DNA of 11,458 bases from contig JAEZCY010000219.1 in the NCBI GenBank assembly GCA_023429845.1, positions 1-11,458 of the forward strand, in the 5' to 3' direction. The notes beneath the pieces are model-generated. The model saw only the letters and a list, made by a program, of their open reading frames with translations. It was not told the origin of the DNA and did no database searches. Of the stretch, positions 1 to 7,287 are shown piece after piece. Positions within the stretch are counted from its first letter, which is position 1. Every line of letters begins with the position of its first letter. The DNA is from Acidobacteriota bacterium (lineage in GTDB: Bacteria; Acidobacteriota; Vicinamibacteria; Vicinamibacterales; Vicinamibacteraceae). The translations under genes and the position numbers were made by a program.

Positions 1-389
1 TGCACGAGGGCAAGCTGCACAAGCACGTCCGCTTCCTCGGGTACGTCGGCGGCGACACGTTGGCCGCCCTGTACAGGCTGGCGACCGTGTTCGCCTTCCC
101 GTCGCTGTACGAAGGCTTCGGGTTGCCGCCGCTCGAGGCCATGGCCAGCGGTACGCCGGTCGTCACGTCGAACGTGTCGTCGCTGCCGGAAGTCGTCGGT
201 GACGCGGCCATCCTCGTCGATCCGCGCGAGCCCACTGCCATCGCACACGGCTTGCGCAGGGCGCTGGTCGACCCGGCGCTGCGCGCGCAGATGCGCGAAC
301 GGGGGCTGGCGCGCGCGAGTCATTACTCCTGGACCCGCACGGCCGAGACGATCCTGCGGATCTATCGCGAGACGGCATCGGGACGGTGA
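1..389 (+). CDS. GT4-family glycosyltransferase, C-terminal part (5' truncated by window edge)
   Basis: This is the C-terminal nucleotide-sugar-binding half of a GT-B fold glycosyltransferase; its reading frame is open from base 3 and the start lies outside the window. About 128 residues are visible. They carry the family-4 signature EGFGLPPLE, an E(x7)E motif whose glutamates contact the sugar nucleotide, preceded by VRFLGYV and followed by ASGTPVVTSNVSSLPEVVGDAA, the usual retaining-GT4 context (MtfB/WbdB-like). The protein should sit in the cytoplasm or on the inner membrane and add one sugar to a lipid-linked glycan; donor and acceptor cannot be told. Its TGA overlaps the GTG of the next glycosyltransferase by 4 bp, which points to translational coupling within a polysaccharide operon. 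The family is certain; the substrate is unknown. Confidence 0.9.
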   Translation, partial: HEGKLHKHVRFLGYVGGDTLAALYRLATVFAFPSLYEGFGLPPLEAMASGTPVVTSNVSSLPEVVGDAAILVDPREPTAIAHGLRRALVDPALRAQMRERGLARASHYSWTRTAETILRIYRETASGR

Positions 390-1597
390 CCAGCCCCCCT
401 GTCCCTCCGCCGCACGCCGGAGCGAGCCCGTTCGGGGAGCGCACGTCTCCGACCAGCGTGCTCACGCCGCGCGGGTCTCTGGCCGGCATCCGCGTGGCGC
501 TCGTGCACGACTGGCTGACCGGCATGCGCGGCGGGGAACGGGTGCTCGAGGTGCTCTGCGACCTGTTTCCCGACGCGTCGCTGCACACCCTCCTGCACAT
601 CCCCGGCAGCGTCTCGCCGGCCATCGAGCGTCACCGGCCCCAGACGACGTTCCTGCAGCAGATCCCGGGGATCGCCCGGTTCTACCGGCACCTGCTGCCG
701 CTCTATCCGCTGGCCATCGACCGGCTCGACGTCGGCGCCCCCGACATCGTCATCTCGACGAGTCATTGCGCGGCGAAATCCGTCCCGACGCGGCCGGGTG
801 TCCGGCACCTCTGCTATTGCTTCACTCCCGTGCGGTACGCGTGGGACCAGTTCGACGCGTACTTCGGACCCGAACGCGTGGGGAGGGCGAAGTCGGCCGT
901 GATGCGGCGACTGCTCGACCGCTTCGCGCGGTGGGATCAGCGCACGAGCGTGCGCCCTGACCGGTATGTGGCGATTTCCCAGTATGTTGCGCGGCGGATC
1001 AGCCGATACTATAATCGACGGTCGGCCGTGGTGTACCCTCCCGTGGACACGATCTACTTCACGCCGGGCGAAGCTCGGCGCGAACCGTTCGCGCTCATGG
1101 TGTCTGCTCTCGTGCCGTACAAGCGGGTCGACGTCGCGGTTGCCGCATGCCGCGCTGCCGGTGTGCCATTGCGAATCGTCGGTCAGGGGCCGGAAGCCCG
1201 CGCCCTGGGCCGCCTTGGTGGTGCCGGCGTCGAGTTTCTCGGGGTTCTCCCGGACGGCGACGTGCGGGAGTTGTACCGCCGCGCGTCAGTCGTTTTGTTA
1301 CCCGGCGAGGAAGACTTCGGCATCGTGCCGCTGGAAGCTCAGGCGTGCGGCACGCCGGTTGTCGCACTCGGACGCGGCGGCGCCACCGAGACCGTCGTGG
1401 ACGGTGTGACTGGCGCGCTCACCGGAGAAGGCGTGACCGCTTTTGCGGCAGGAATCCGGCGGGTGCTCGACCAACCGCCGTCCCCGATGGCCTGCCGCGA
1501 GCAGGCCGAGAGGTTTTCGACCGAGCGATTCGTGCAGCAACTGACAGACGCCATTCTCGACGTGACCCAGGCCGCCCCCGAGGCGGTGCGATGGTAA
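386..1597 (+). CDS. GT4-family glycosyltransferase (WbaZ-like mannosyltransferase group)
   Basis: A complete 403-residue GT-B glycosyltransferase that should transfer a sugar from a nucleotide donor to the growing lipid-linked glycan at the cytoplasmic membrane face. The N-terminal acceptor domain starts at about residue 35 (IRVALVHDWLTGMRGGERVLE). The C-terminal domain carries the E(x7)E pair E309 and E317 inside EEDFGIVPLE, followed by ACGTPVVALGRGGATETV. The opening and the FGIVPLEAQACGTPV block resemble WbaZ-type mannosyltransferases; mannose is a guess by similarity. The start is GTG, taken because GTGA overlaps the previous stop by 4 bp. It leaves about 34 Pro/Ser-rich residues before the fold, so an internal start such as the GTG codon at residue 24 is possible. 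The second half uses more A/T-ending codons than its neighbours and holds an internal TATAAT. Confidence 0.92.
   Translation: MTSPPVPPPHAGASPFGERTSPTSVLTPRGSLAGIRVALVHDWLTGMRGGERVLEVLCDLFPDASLHTLLHIPGSVSPAIERHRPQTTFLQQIPGIARFYRHLLPLYPLAIDRLDVGAPDIVISTSHCAAKSVPTRPGVRHLCYCFTPVRYAWDQFDAYFGPERVGRAKSAVMRRLLDRFARWDQRTSVRPDRYVAISQYVARRISRYYNRRSAVVYPPVDTIYFTPGEARREPFALMVSALVPYKRVDVAVAACRAAGVPLRIVGQGPEARALGRLGGAGVEFLGVLPDGDVRELYRRASVVLLPGEEDFGIVPLEAQACGTPVVALGRGGATETVVDGVTGALTGEGVTAFAAGIRRVLDQPPSPMACREQAERFSTERFVQQLTDAILDVTQAAPEAVRW
1580..1583 (+). promoter_or_regulatory. Ribosome binding site of the sugar phosphotransferase
   Basis: GAGG lies 7 bases before the ATG at 1591, inside the end of the upstream glycosyltransferase gene. 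It decides the start: the frame stays open far upstream, but the residues before this ATG are a shadow of the glycosyltransferase gene. Confidence 0.6.
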
Positions 1598-3033
1598 GGC
1601 GCTACAACCGCCTGTTCGTGGCGCTGCACGTCGCGGCGGACGCGACGGCCAGTATCGCCGCCTTCCTGCTCGCGTACGGCCTCCGCTTTCACTCGGGCCT
1701 CATTGCCGTCACCAAGGGCTACCCGCCCTTCGAGCAGTACCTCTGGATCGCGCCGATCGTCGGCGTGCTGGTGCCGGTCGCCTTCCACCTGCACGGTGTC
1801 TACCGGCTGCGGCGCGGGCGATCGCGCATCGACGACTTCTTCGGCGTCCTCGTCGGAAGCGTCCTGGCGGTCGTGCTCGGCGTGGTGAGCACGCTGTACG
1901 TCCAGACCTACTACGTGCCGGACGAGTTGAAGGACCGCGGCGCCTTCGAGGTCAGCCAGCTCGTCTGGGGGCTCTTCCTGTTCCTGAACGTCGCCCTGAC
2001 GTTCGCGACGCGCGTGGCCGTCCGCGACTGGATGGAGCGGCGGTGGCGGGCGGGCATCGGCCTGAAGCGCGTCCTGGTCGCCGGGGCCGGCGATCTCGGT
2101 CGGCTGGTGGTGGACCGCATCCTCGAGCACCGCGAACTGGGCCTGAAGGTCGTCGGGTTCGTCGACGACAAGGCCGAGGCGGGGGGTCACCTCGGCTATC
2201 GCGGCCTGCCGCTGCTCGGCACGCTCGAGGAGACGCCCGAGATTCTGCAACGCGAGAAGATCGACCACCTGTACATCGCGCTGCCGCTCGACGAACACGT
2301 GAAGATGCTGGCGTTGGTCGAGAACGCCAACCGCGAGATCGTCGACATCCGCGTCGTACCGGACCTGCTGCAGATCATCTCCCTGCGGGCGCGTCTCGAG
2401 GATCTCGACGGTCTGCCGATCATCAACATCCACGACGTGCCGCTGCGCGGGCTCAATGCCGTGCTGAAGCGCACGATGGACGTGGTGCTCGCGTCGGCGA
2501 GCCTCCTCGTGCTGGCCATCCCGCTGGCCGTCCTGACGCTCGTGATCCGCCTCACGTCGCCGGGGCGGGCGCTGTTCCGGCAGGAGCGCATGGGCCTGGA
2601 CGGCAAGCCGTTCTACGTCTGGAAGTTCCGCTCGATGTACGACGGTGCCGAGCGCGACTCCGGTCCGGTGTGGGCCATCGAGGACGACCCCCGCTGCACG
2701 CCGATCGGCCAGTTCCTGCGGCGCAGCAACCTGGACGAACTGCCGCAGCTCTGGAACGTGCTCCGCGGCGACATGTCGCTCGTCGGCCCGCGCCCGGAGC
2801 GCCCGTTCTTCGTCGACCAGTTCAAGCAGCGCATCCCGCAGTACATGCTCCGCCACAAGGTCCGCGCCGGCCTCACCGGCTGGGCGCAAGTCAACGGCTG
2901 GCGCGGCAACACGTCCATCGAGAAGCGCATCGAATACGACCTGTACTACATCGAGAACTGGTCGTTGATGCTGGACCTCAAGATCATGTGGCTGACCGTG
3001 GTCAAGGGGTTCTTCCACAAGCACGCCTACTGA
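1591..3033 (+). CDS. Undecaprenyl-phosphate sugar phosphotransferase (polyprenyl glycosylphosphotransferase)
   Basis: A 480-residue inner-membrane enzyme of the WcaJ/WbaP class. It moves a sugar-1-phosphate, commonly glucose or galactose, from a UDP-sugar to undecaprenyl phosphate, the first committed step of an exopolysaccharide repeat unit. Four hydrophobic segments (about 8-30, 51-69, 84-105, 120-138) are followed by a Rossmann-like CoA_binding_3 domain with GAGDLG at 165-170. The bacterial sugar transferase domain fills about 288-480. It has a membrane helix near 295-315, FRQERMGLDGKPFYVWKFRSM, the catalytic Asp-Glu pair D382-E383 in SNLDELPQLWNVLRGDMS, and VGPRPE at 398-403. The C-terminal RGNTSIEKRIEYDLYYIENW block is typical of the UDP-glucose type. 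The ATG overlaps the previous gene by 7 bp. Length and architecture match the full-length family. Glucose is the likeliest sugar, by family resemblance only. Confidence 0.95.
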   Translation: MVRRYNRLFVALHVAADATASIAAFLLAYGLRFHSGLIAVTKGYPPFEQYLWIAPIVGVLVPVAFHLHGVYRLRRGRSRIDDFFGVLVGSVLAVVLGVVSTLYVQTYYVPDELKDRGAFEVSQLVWGLFLFLNVALTFATRVAVRDWMERRWRAGIGLKRVLVAGAGDLGRLVVDRILEHRELGLKVVGFVDDKAEAGGHLGYRGLPLLGTLEETPEILQREKIDHLYIALPLDEHVKMLALVENANREIVDIRVVPDLLQIISLRARLEDLDGLPIINIHDVPLRGLNAVLKRTMDVVLASASLLVLAIPLAVLTLVIRLTSPGRALFRQERMGLDGKPFYVWKFRSMYDGAERDSGPVWAIEDDPRCTPIGQFLRRSNLDELPQLWNVLRGDMSLVGPRPERPFFVDQFKQRIPQYMLRHKVRAGLTGWAQVNGWRGNTSIEKRIEYDLYYIENWSLMLDLKIMWLTVVKGFFHKHAY

Positions 3034-3035
3034 GG
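3032..3035 (+). promoter_or_regulatory. Ribosome binding site of the UDP-glucuronate decarboxylase
   Basis: GAGG sits 8 bases before the ATG at 3044 and includes the last two bases of the preceding TGA stop. With a 10 bp intergenic gap, this suggests that ribosomes finishing the sugar phosphotransferase re-initiate here. Confidence 0.6.
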
Positions 3036-3043
3036 CTCACCGC

Positions 3044-3979
3044 ATGCCCCGCGTCGTAATCACCGGAGCCGCCGGCTTCATCGGCTCCCACCTCGCCGAG
3101 ACCCTGCTCGACCGTGGCCACAGCGTGGTGGGCGTCGACAACCTCCTGACGGGCGACGTCGCCAACATCGCGCATCTGGCCAACCGCGATTTCACGTTCA
3201 TCAAGCACGACGTCACCAACTACATCTACATCGACGGGCCGGTCGACGCGGTGCTGCACTGGGCGAGCCCGGCGAGTCCCATCGACTATCTCGAACTGCC
3301 CATCCCGACGCTCAAGGTGGGCGCGCTCGGCACGCACAAGGCGCTTGGCCTGGCCAAGGAGAAGAAGGCGCGCTTCGTCATCGCCTCGACCTCCGAGGTC
3401 TACGGTGACCCGCTCGAACACCCCCAGAAGGAGACGTACTGGGGCAACGTGAACCCGGTCGGCCCGCGCGGCGTGTACGACGAAGCGAAGCGCTTCGCCG
3501 AGGCGATGACCATGGCGTACCACCGGTACCACGGGGTGGACACGAAGATCGTGCGGATCTTCAACACGTACGGACCTCGCATGCGCGTGCACGACGGTCG
3601 TGCAGTGCCGGCCTTCATGAGCCAGGCCCTGCGCAACGAGGACGTCACGATCTTCGGCGACGGGTCGCAGACGCGCAGCTTCTGCTACGTCACCGACCTG
3701 GTGGACGGCATCATCCGCCTTCTCGAGTCGGACGTGAACGACCCGGTCAACATCGGCAACCCCCACGAACTCACCATCAAGCAGATTGCCGAGACGATCA
3801 TCGGCATGACGGGGTCATCGAGCCGCCTGGTCTACGAGCCACTGCCCGAGGACGATCCCAAGGTCCGCCGTCCGGACATCACGCGGGCGCGAACGCTCCT
3901 CGGCTGGGAGCCGAAGGTGTCGCTGGAAGAGGGACTCACCAAGACGATCGAGTACTTCCGGACCAAGGTCCTCGCCTGA
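3044..3979 (+). CDS. UDP-glucuronate decarboxylase (UDP-xylose synthase)
   Basis: A 311-residue extended short-chain dehydrogenase/reductase that converts UDP-glucuronate to UDP-xylose with a bound NAD+ in the cytoplasm. The nucleotide-binding motif GAAGFIG is at residues 8-14. The active-site set of the UXS family is complete: T116 and E118 in STSEVYGD, then Y145 and K149 in GVYDEAKR, with the family-typical stretch HPQKETYWGNVNPVGPRGVYDEAKR around them. The spacing E118 to Y145 equals that of human UXS1. The C-terminal substrate domain has FGDGSQTRSFCYVTDLV and RRPDITRA. Length matches single-domain bacterial UXS; there is no ArnA-like formyltransferase or membrane part. As the last gene of the polysaccharide cluster it would supply UDP-xylose to one of the glycosyltransferases. 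No UDP-glucose dehydrogenase is in the window, so UDP-glucuronate must come from elsewhere. Confidence 0.95.
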   Translation: MPRVVITGAAGFIGSHLAETLLDRGHSVVGVDNLLTGDVANIAHLANRDFTFIKHDVTNYIYIDGPVDAVLHWASPASPIDYLELPIPTLKVGALGTHKALGLAKEKKARFVIASTSEVYGDPLEHPQKETYWGNVNPVGPRGVYDEAKRFAEAMTMAYHRYHGVDTKIVRIFNTYGPRMRVHDGRAVPAFMSQALRNEDVTIFGDGSQTRSFCYVTDLVDGIIRLLESDVNDPVNIGNPHELTIKQIAETIIGMTGSSSRLVYEPLPEDDPKVRRPDITRARTLLGWEPKVSLEEGLTKTIEYFRTKVLA

Positions 3980-4004
3980 CGGGCAGTGTGGGCGCTGAGA
4001 CGCG
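3980..4004. other. 25 bp convergent gene junction
   Basis: The polysaccharide operon and the long minus-strand run end head-on here with only 25 bp between stop codons. A weak inverted repeat (GAGAC at 3997-4001, GTCTC at 4016-4020, 14-base loop) reaches into the phosphatidyltransferase end, and GCGC repeats lie beside it. I see no strong terminator for either side, so each transcript probably runs into the other as antisense. Confidence 0.4.
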
Positions 4005-4556
4005 CTAGGCGGCAGGTCTCGTGTGCGGGCGCTGCGCCGTCAGCAGGTAGTGCAGCGCGCTGAAGATCGCGATGGTCAGCGATCCCACGAAGAACAGCGA
4101 CGGCACCGGCGACGGCATGGCCAGCCAGTTGAACAGCAACGTCACGACGCCCGTCGCGACGAACGTGGCCGTGGCGAGCTTGCCCCAGATCGACGGGTAG
4201 AAGGTGCGCGGGCCCAGCGCGAGGTTCACGATCGCGACTGTCAGCACGATGCCGAGGTCGCGGCTCACGATGACCACCGTGAGCCACAGCGGCATGCGGT
4301 GCATCAGGTGCGGCAGCGGCAGCGTCAGCACCACGAACATCGTCAGCACGAGCAGCTTGTCGGCAGTCGGATCGAGCCACGCCCCAAGCGTCGTCGGACC
4401 CGATCGCCGCGCGAAGTACCCGTCGAGCATGTCCGTTGCCGCGGCGACGAGCAGCACGGCAAGCGCCCCACCCATGTACCCGTAGACGAGCAGAATCGCG
4501 AACACGGGGATCAGCAGCATCCGCAGCAGCGTGAGCTGGTTGGCGAACGTCAGCAC
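4005..4556 (-). CDS. CDP-alcohol phosphatidyltransferase (PgsA or cardiolipin-synthase type)
   Basis: An integral membrane phospholipid enzyme of 183 residues that transfers a phosphatidyl group from a CDP-linked lipid to an alcohol. The metal and CDP site is at residues 42-66: D42, D45, G46, A49, R50, G58, D62, D66. Only 7 residues lie between R50 and G58, where 8 or more is usual. About six hydrophobic helices are visible. The VSRDLGI segment near 98, with PSIWGK near 121, looks more like the cardiolipin-synthase/CRLS1 branch than E. coli PgsA, which has RE there. Glycerol phosphate and phosphatidylglycerol are therefore both possible acceptors. I chose the GTG giving LTFANQLTLLR, 25 bp after the lipoprotein stop. 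A GTG at 4598, overlapping that gene by 17 bp, would add 14 unremarkable residues. It is last of the minus-strand run and converges on the polysaccharide operon. Confidence 0.88.
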   Translation of the reverse strand: MLTFANQLTLLRMLLIPVFAILLVYGYMGGALAVLLVAAATDMLDGYFARRSGPTTLGAWLDPTADKLLVLTMFVVLTLPLPHLMHRMPLWLTVVIVSRDLGIVLTVAIVNLALGPRTFYPSIWGKLATATFVATGVVTLLFNWLAMPSPVPSLFFVGSLTIAIFSALHYLLTAQRPHTRPAA

Positions 4557-4581
4557 GGGACGCCCGCCCGGACACGCACGG

Positions 4582-5991
4582 TCATCGCCGGGAGCCACCC
4601 GGCGGTCCGCCGACGAGCACGCCCGCCTGCTCAGCCAGTTGCGCCAGCCGATCGACCGACTGGAGCGCCTCGGCGCCTGTCATGGGATGGCTGATGCCGA
4701 AGGTCTGCCCCTCTATCGGTTGCATCACCCCGCTCGACACGGCGCGCGAAATGGGCACGTAGAGCGTGTGGCCGCTCCGGACGTCGGCAAACGTCAGCCG
4801 CGCGTCGCGCCAGGAAAGCGATTGCTGAGGCGCGCGAGCGGCCAGCAGCGTGAGCACGCGGTTGACCATGCCCGCGAAGTCACCACGCGTCATGCCCGCC
4901 AGCGGCTGGAAGGTGTGGTTGGGATACACCTCCATCGCGCCCGCCCGTGCCGCAAGCAGGATCGCCTGCTGCGCCCAGTGACGACGGCTGTCGGTGATCA
5001 GGACGGTGCCTTTCCCCGCAGCCTGCAACACCGGGTGCAGACGCCGCGCGAGCAGGGCGGCAACGTCGCCGCGCGTCACCCGCGGGCTCGTCTCGATGGC
5101 CTTGAACTCTGCGGGCAGTGCGGCCTCCTCGAGCCCGGTCTCGATCGCGGCGATGCGGGCCGCCAGATGCGGGAAGGCCGGATCGAGATCGAGCGCCCGG
5201 CGGTAGGCCGCCAGGGCCGGCTCGCTCTCGCCTGCAGCCTCGAGCAACTCCCCACGGAGCGCGTGTGCACGCGCGTCCTGCGGGTCCAGTGCGAGGGCAC
5301 GGTCCAGGAGTATCCGCGCGCGCTCGACACGGCCCAGGCGGTGCTCGACCGCGGCGAGGTCGCGGTGCAGGAATGCGCTCTCGGGCGAGGCCTTGAGGGC
5401 ACGTTCGTAATGCTCGCGTGCCTCGTCCAGTCGGTTGGCCGCCAATGCGGACTGCGCGTCGGCGACGTCGCTCTGCACGGCACGGAACCGGAGCACCTCG
5501 ACGCGCCGTCCAGCGATGACGTGACCCGGTTCACGCTCGAGCACGGCCTGATACGCCTCGAATGCCTCGCCTTCGCGGCCCAACTCCACGAGCGCTTCCG
5601 CCCGACCGAACAGCGCCGGCGCGTACCCTGGCCGCGCGGCCAATGCCCGATCGAACGACTGCAGCGCCTCGGCGTGGTGGGCCTGCGACAACCTGACGTA
5701 GCCCAGCGCCGCATGGGACGGGAAGAAGGCAGGCGTGCGTCGAAGCAGGTCGGTGAGCGTCCGCTCGGCCGCGCGCGGGTTGCCGGACTGCAACTCCAGC
5801 CACGCGCGTTCGTGCTGCTGCGCAGGGCGGGCCAGCTGCGCGAGATCCGGGGGCAGCGTCGGCTTGAGGTAGTCGGGGAAGCGTTCGGCCCCGGGTGCCA
5901 CGACCGGCGGCGGCACGGTGCGAGCGCAACCAGCCACGGTGGAGAGCAGGATCACGGTCGCCAGCGACCAGCGGCGCACACACCGCCTCAC
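4582..5991 (-). CDS. TPR lipoprotein with C-terminal S-layer-homology-like repeats
   Basis: A predicted exported lipoprotein of 469 residues, function unknown. A short basic start and hydrophobic stretch end in the lipobox VAGC with C22; the residue after it is Ala, which by the E. coli rule favours the outer membrane. A Pro-rich linker follows, then about six TPR-like helix pairs near 58-91, 92-125, 126-158, 175-204, 205-238 and 239-272, for protein binding. The C-terminus has two SLH-like units at about 332-384 (ITDSRRHWAQQAI... TRGDFAGMV) and 401-452 (FADV... MTGAEAL), preceded by the tail end of a third (TRGDVAALL, 306-314). SLH modules usually bind cell-wall-linked glycan. The TRAE motif of classic SLH reads TRGD or TGAE here, so glycan binding is uncertain. 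The GTG start overlaps the hflX stop by 4 bp and has AGGAGGG nine bases upstream. Confidence 0.85.
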   Translation of the reverse strand: MRRCVRRWSLATVILLSTVAGCARTVPPPVVAPGAERFPDYLKPTLPPDLAQLARPAQQHERAWLELQSGNPRAAERTLTDLLRRTPAFFPSHAALGYVRLSQAHHAEALQSFDRALAARPGYAPALFGRAEALVELGREGEAFEAYQAVLEREPGHVIAGRRVEVLRFRAVQSDVADAQSALAANRLDEAREHYERALKASPESAFLHRDLAAVEHRLGRVERARILLDRALALDPQDARAHALRGELLEAAGESEPALAAYRRALDLDPAFPHLAARIAAIETGLEEAALPAEFKAIETSPRVTRGDVAALLARRLHPVLQAAGKGTVLITDSRRHWAQQAILLAARAGAMEVYPNHTFQPLAGMTRGDFAGMVNRVLTLLAARAPQQSLSWRDARLTFADVRSGHTLYVPISRAVSSGVMQPIEGQTFGISHPMTGAEALQSVDRLAQLAEQAGVLVGGPPGGSRR

Positions 5992-7286
5992 AGCGAGAGT
6001 CCCTCCTGCAGCCGTTGCATCAGGCGGCGCGGCACTTCGGCCTCGATGCTCACGCGGTCCCCGTCGGCATCGTGACTCAGCACGCGTGCCACGCGGTAGA
6101 GCCGCTCGATGGCCTCGCGGTCCTCTGCCCGTCCCTGATCGAATGAGAGCGTCACGCGCCGCGTGTCGAGCGCCAGGGCCCGCGCCAGCTCGCCCAGCAG
6201 CGTCTCCACGCCTTCGCCGGAGACGGCTGAAATCTGCAGCGAGCCGTCGTACGCCTGGCGCAAGTGCTCGCGCGCACCCGCATCGAGCCGGTCCACCTTG
6301 TTGAAAACCAGCAGCGTGGGCACTGCCGAGGCATCCACCTCACCGAGCACGCGTTCGACAGCCTGCATGTGCCGCTCGTAGTCCTCGATCGACGCATCGA
6401 CGACGTGCAGCAGGAGGTCGGCGTCGGCAACCTCTTCGAGCGTGGCGCGGAACGCGGCGACCAGCGTGTGCGGCAGGCGATCGATGAACCCGACCGTGTC
6501 CGAGAGCACCGCCTTCTGCCGGTTGGGCAGCCGGACCTCGCGTGTGAGTGGATCGAGCGTGACGAACAGCGCGTCGGAGGCCACCGCGGTGTCGTCGGTG
6601 AGCCGGTTGAACAGCGTGGTCTTGCCCGCGTTCGTGTACCCGACGAGTGCGACCGTCGGCAGATCCGTGCGGCGCCGCCGGTCGCGCAGCTGCCCGCGCC
6701 GCCGACGCACTTCGGACAGGCTGTCGCCGAGCGACTTGATGCGGAGGCGGATGCGCCGGCGATCGGTCTCGAGCTTCGTCTCGCCAGGACCACGCGTGCC
6801 GATCCCGCCACCGAGGCGCGACAGCGCAGCCGAGGCGCCGACAAGGCGCGGCAGCAAATACCGCAACTGCGCCAGTTCCACCTGCAGCTTGCCCTCGCGG
6901 GTGCGGGCACGCCGCGCGAAGATGTCGAGGATCAGCTGGGTGCGGTCGATCACCCGGCGCTGCAGCACGTTCTCGATGTTGCGCAACTGCGCGGGCGTCA
7001 ACTCGTTGTCGAAGATCACGAGCGACAGATCGGCCTCGTCGCAGGCCGCCTTCAGCAAGTCCAGCTTGCCCGAACCGATGAGCGTGCCGGAGTCGGGACG
7101 GTCGCGCTCCTGGGTGAAGCGCAGGGCCGGCGTCACGTCAGCGGCCTCCGCCAGACCCGCCAGCTCTTCGAGCGCGTCCTCCACGTGCGTCCGCCGCATC
7201 GGCCCCGTGATCAGCCCCACGAGCGCCGCGCGCTCGGTCGCTGGTGCGGGTCGCCCGGCTTCGGGAGAATCGGTCACGAAAGGCAT
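5988..7286 (-). CDS. hflX: GTPase HflX
   Basis: A 432-residue ribosome-associated GTPase; HflX proteins bind 50S subunits and split stalled or hibernating 70S ribosomes under stress. The N-terminal HflX domain (about 20-200) contains GSGKLDLL, VIFDNELTPAQLRNIE and the family signature GGGIGTRGPGETKLETDRR at 159-177. The G domain follows with G1 GYTNAGKT (216-223), G3 DTVG (263-266), G4 NKVD (329-332) and G5 SAVSG (353-357); a short C-terminal domain ends the protein. All GTPase motifs are intact and the length fits the family. The ATG was chosen because it begins MPFVTDSP, stands one base after the ybaK stop (TAACATG) and has GAGGTG five bases upstream; the open frame further upstream is a shadow of ybaK. 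The next gene overlaps its stop by 4 bp. Confidence 0.97.
   Translation of the reverse strand: MPFVTDSPEAGRPAPATERAALVGLITGPMRRTHVEDALEELAGLAEAADVTPALRFTQERDRPDSGTLIGSGKLDLLKAACDEADLSLVIFDNELTPAQLRNIENVLQRRVIDRTQLILDIFARRARTREGKLQVELAQLRYLLPRLVGASAALSRLGGGIGTRGPGETKLETDRRRIRLRIKSLGDSLSEVRRRRGQLRDRRRRTDLPTVALVGYTNAGKTTLFNRLTDDTAVASDALFVTLDPLTREVRLPNRQKAVLSDTVGFIDRLPHTLVAAFRATLEEVADADLLLHVVDASIEDYERHMQAVERVLGEVDASAVPTLLVFNKVDRLDAGAREHLRQAYDGSLQISAVSGEGVETLLGELARALALDTRRVTLSFDQGRAEDREAIERLYRVARVLSHDADGDRVSIEAEVPRRLMQRLQEGLSL
6001..6007 (-). promoter_or_regulatory. Ribosome binding site of the TPR/SLH lipoprotein
   Basis: On the minus strand AGGAGGG stands nine bases before the GTG start at 5991, inside the last codons of hflX. 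It is the strongest Shine-Dalgarno match at these junctions and supports the GTG start in the GTGA overlap. Confidence 0.65.
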
Positions 7287-7287
7287 G

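Noticed and set aside
1339..3024. Open frame of 561 codons on the minus strand across the sugar phosphotransferase gene
   Set aside because: It is antisense to a gene with full family motifs, its translation is low-complexity and rich in Arg, Val, Asp and Gln, and it has no recognisable domain. Long antisense frames are expected in GC-rich coding DNA.
3997..4020. GAGAC/GTCTC inverted repeat at the convergent junction as a bidirectional terminator
   Set aside because: The stem is only five base pairs with a 14-base loop and no T run; it is too weak to call.
4531..6075. Open frame of 514 codons on the plus strand across the TPR/SLH lipoprotein gene
   Set aside because: The minus-strand frame has a lipobox, TPRs and SLH-like motifs. 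The plus-strand translation is arginine-rich without any motif.
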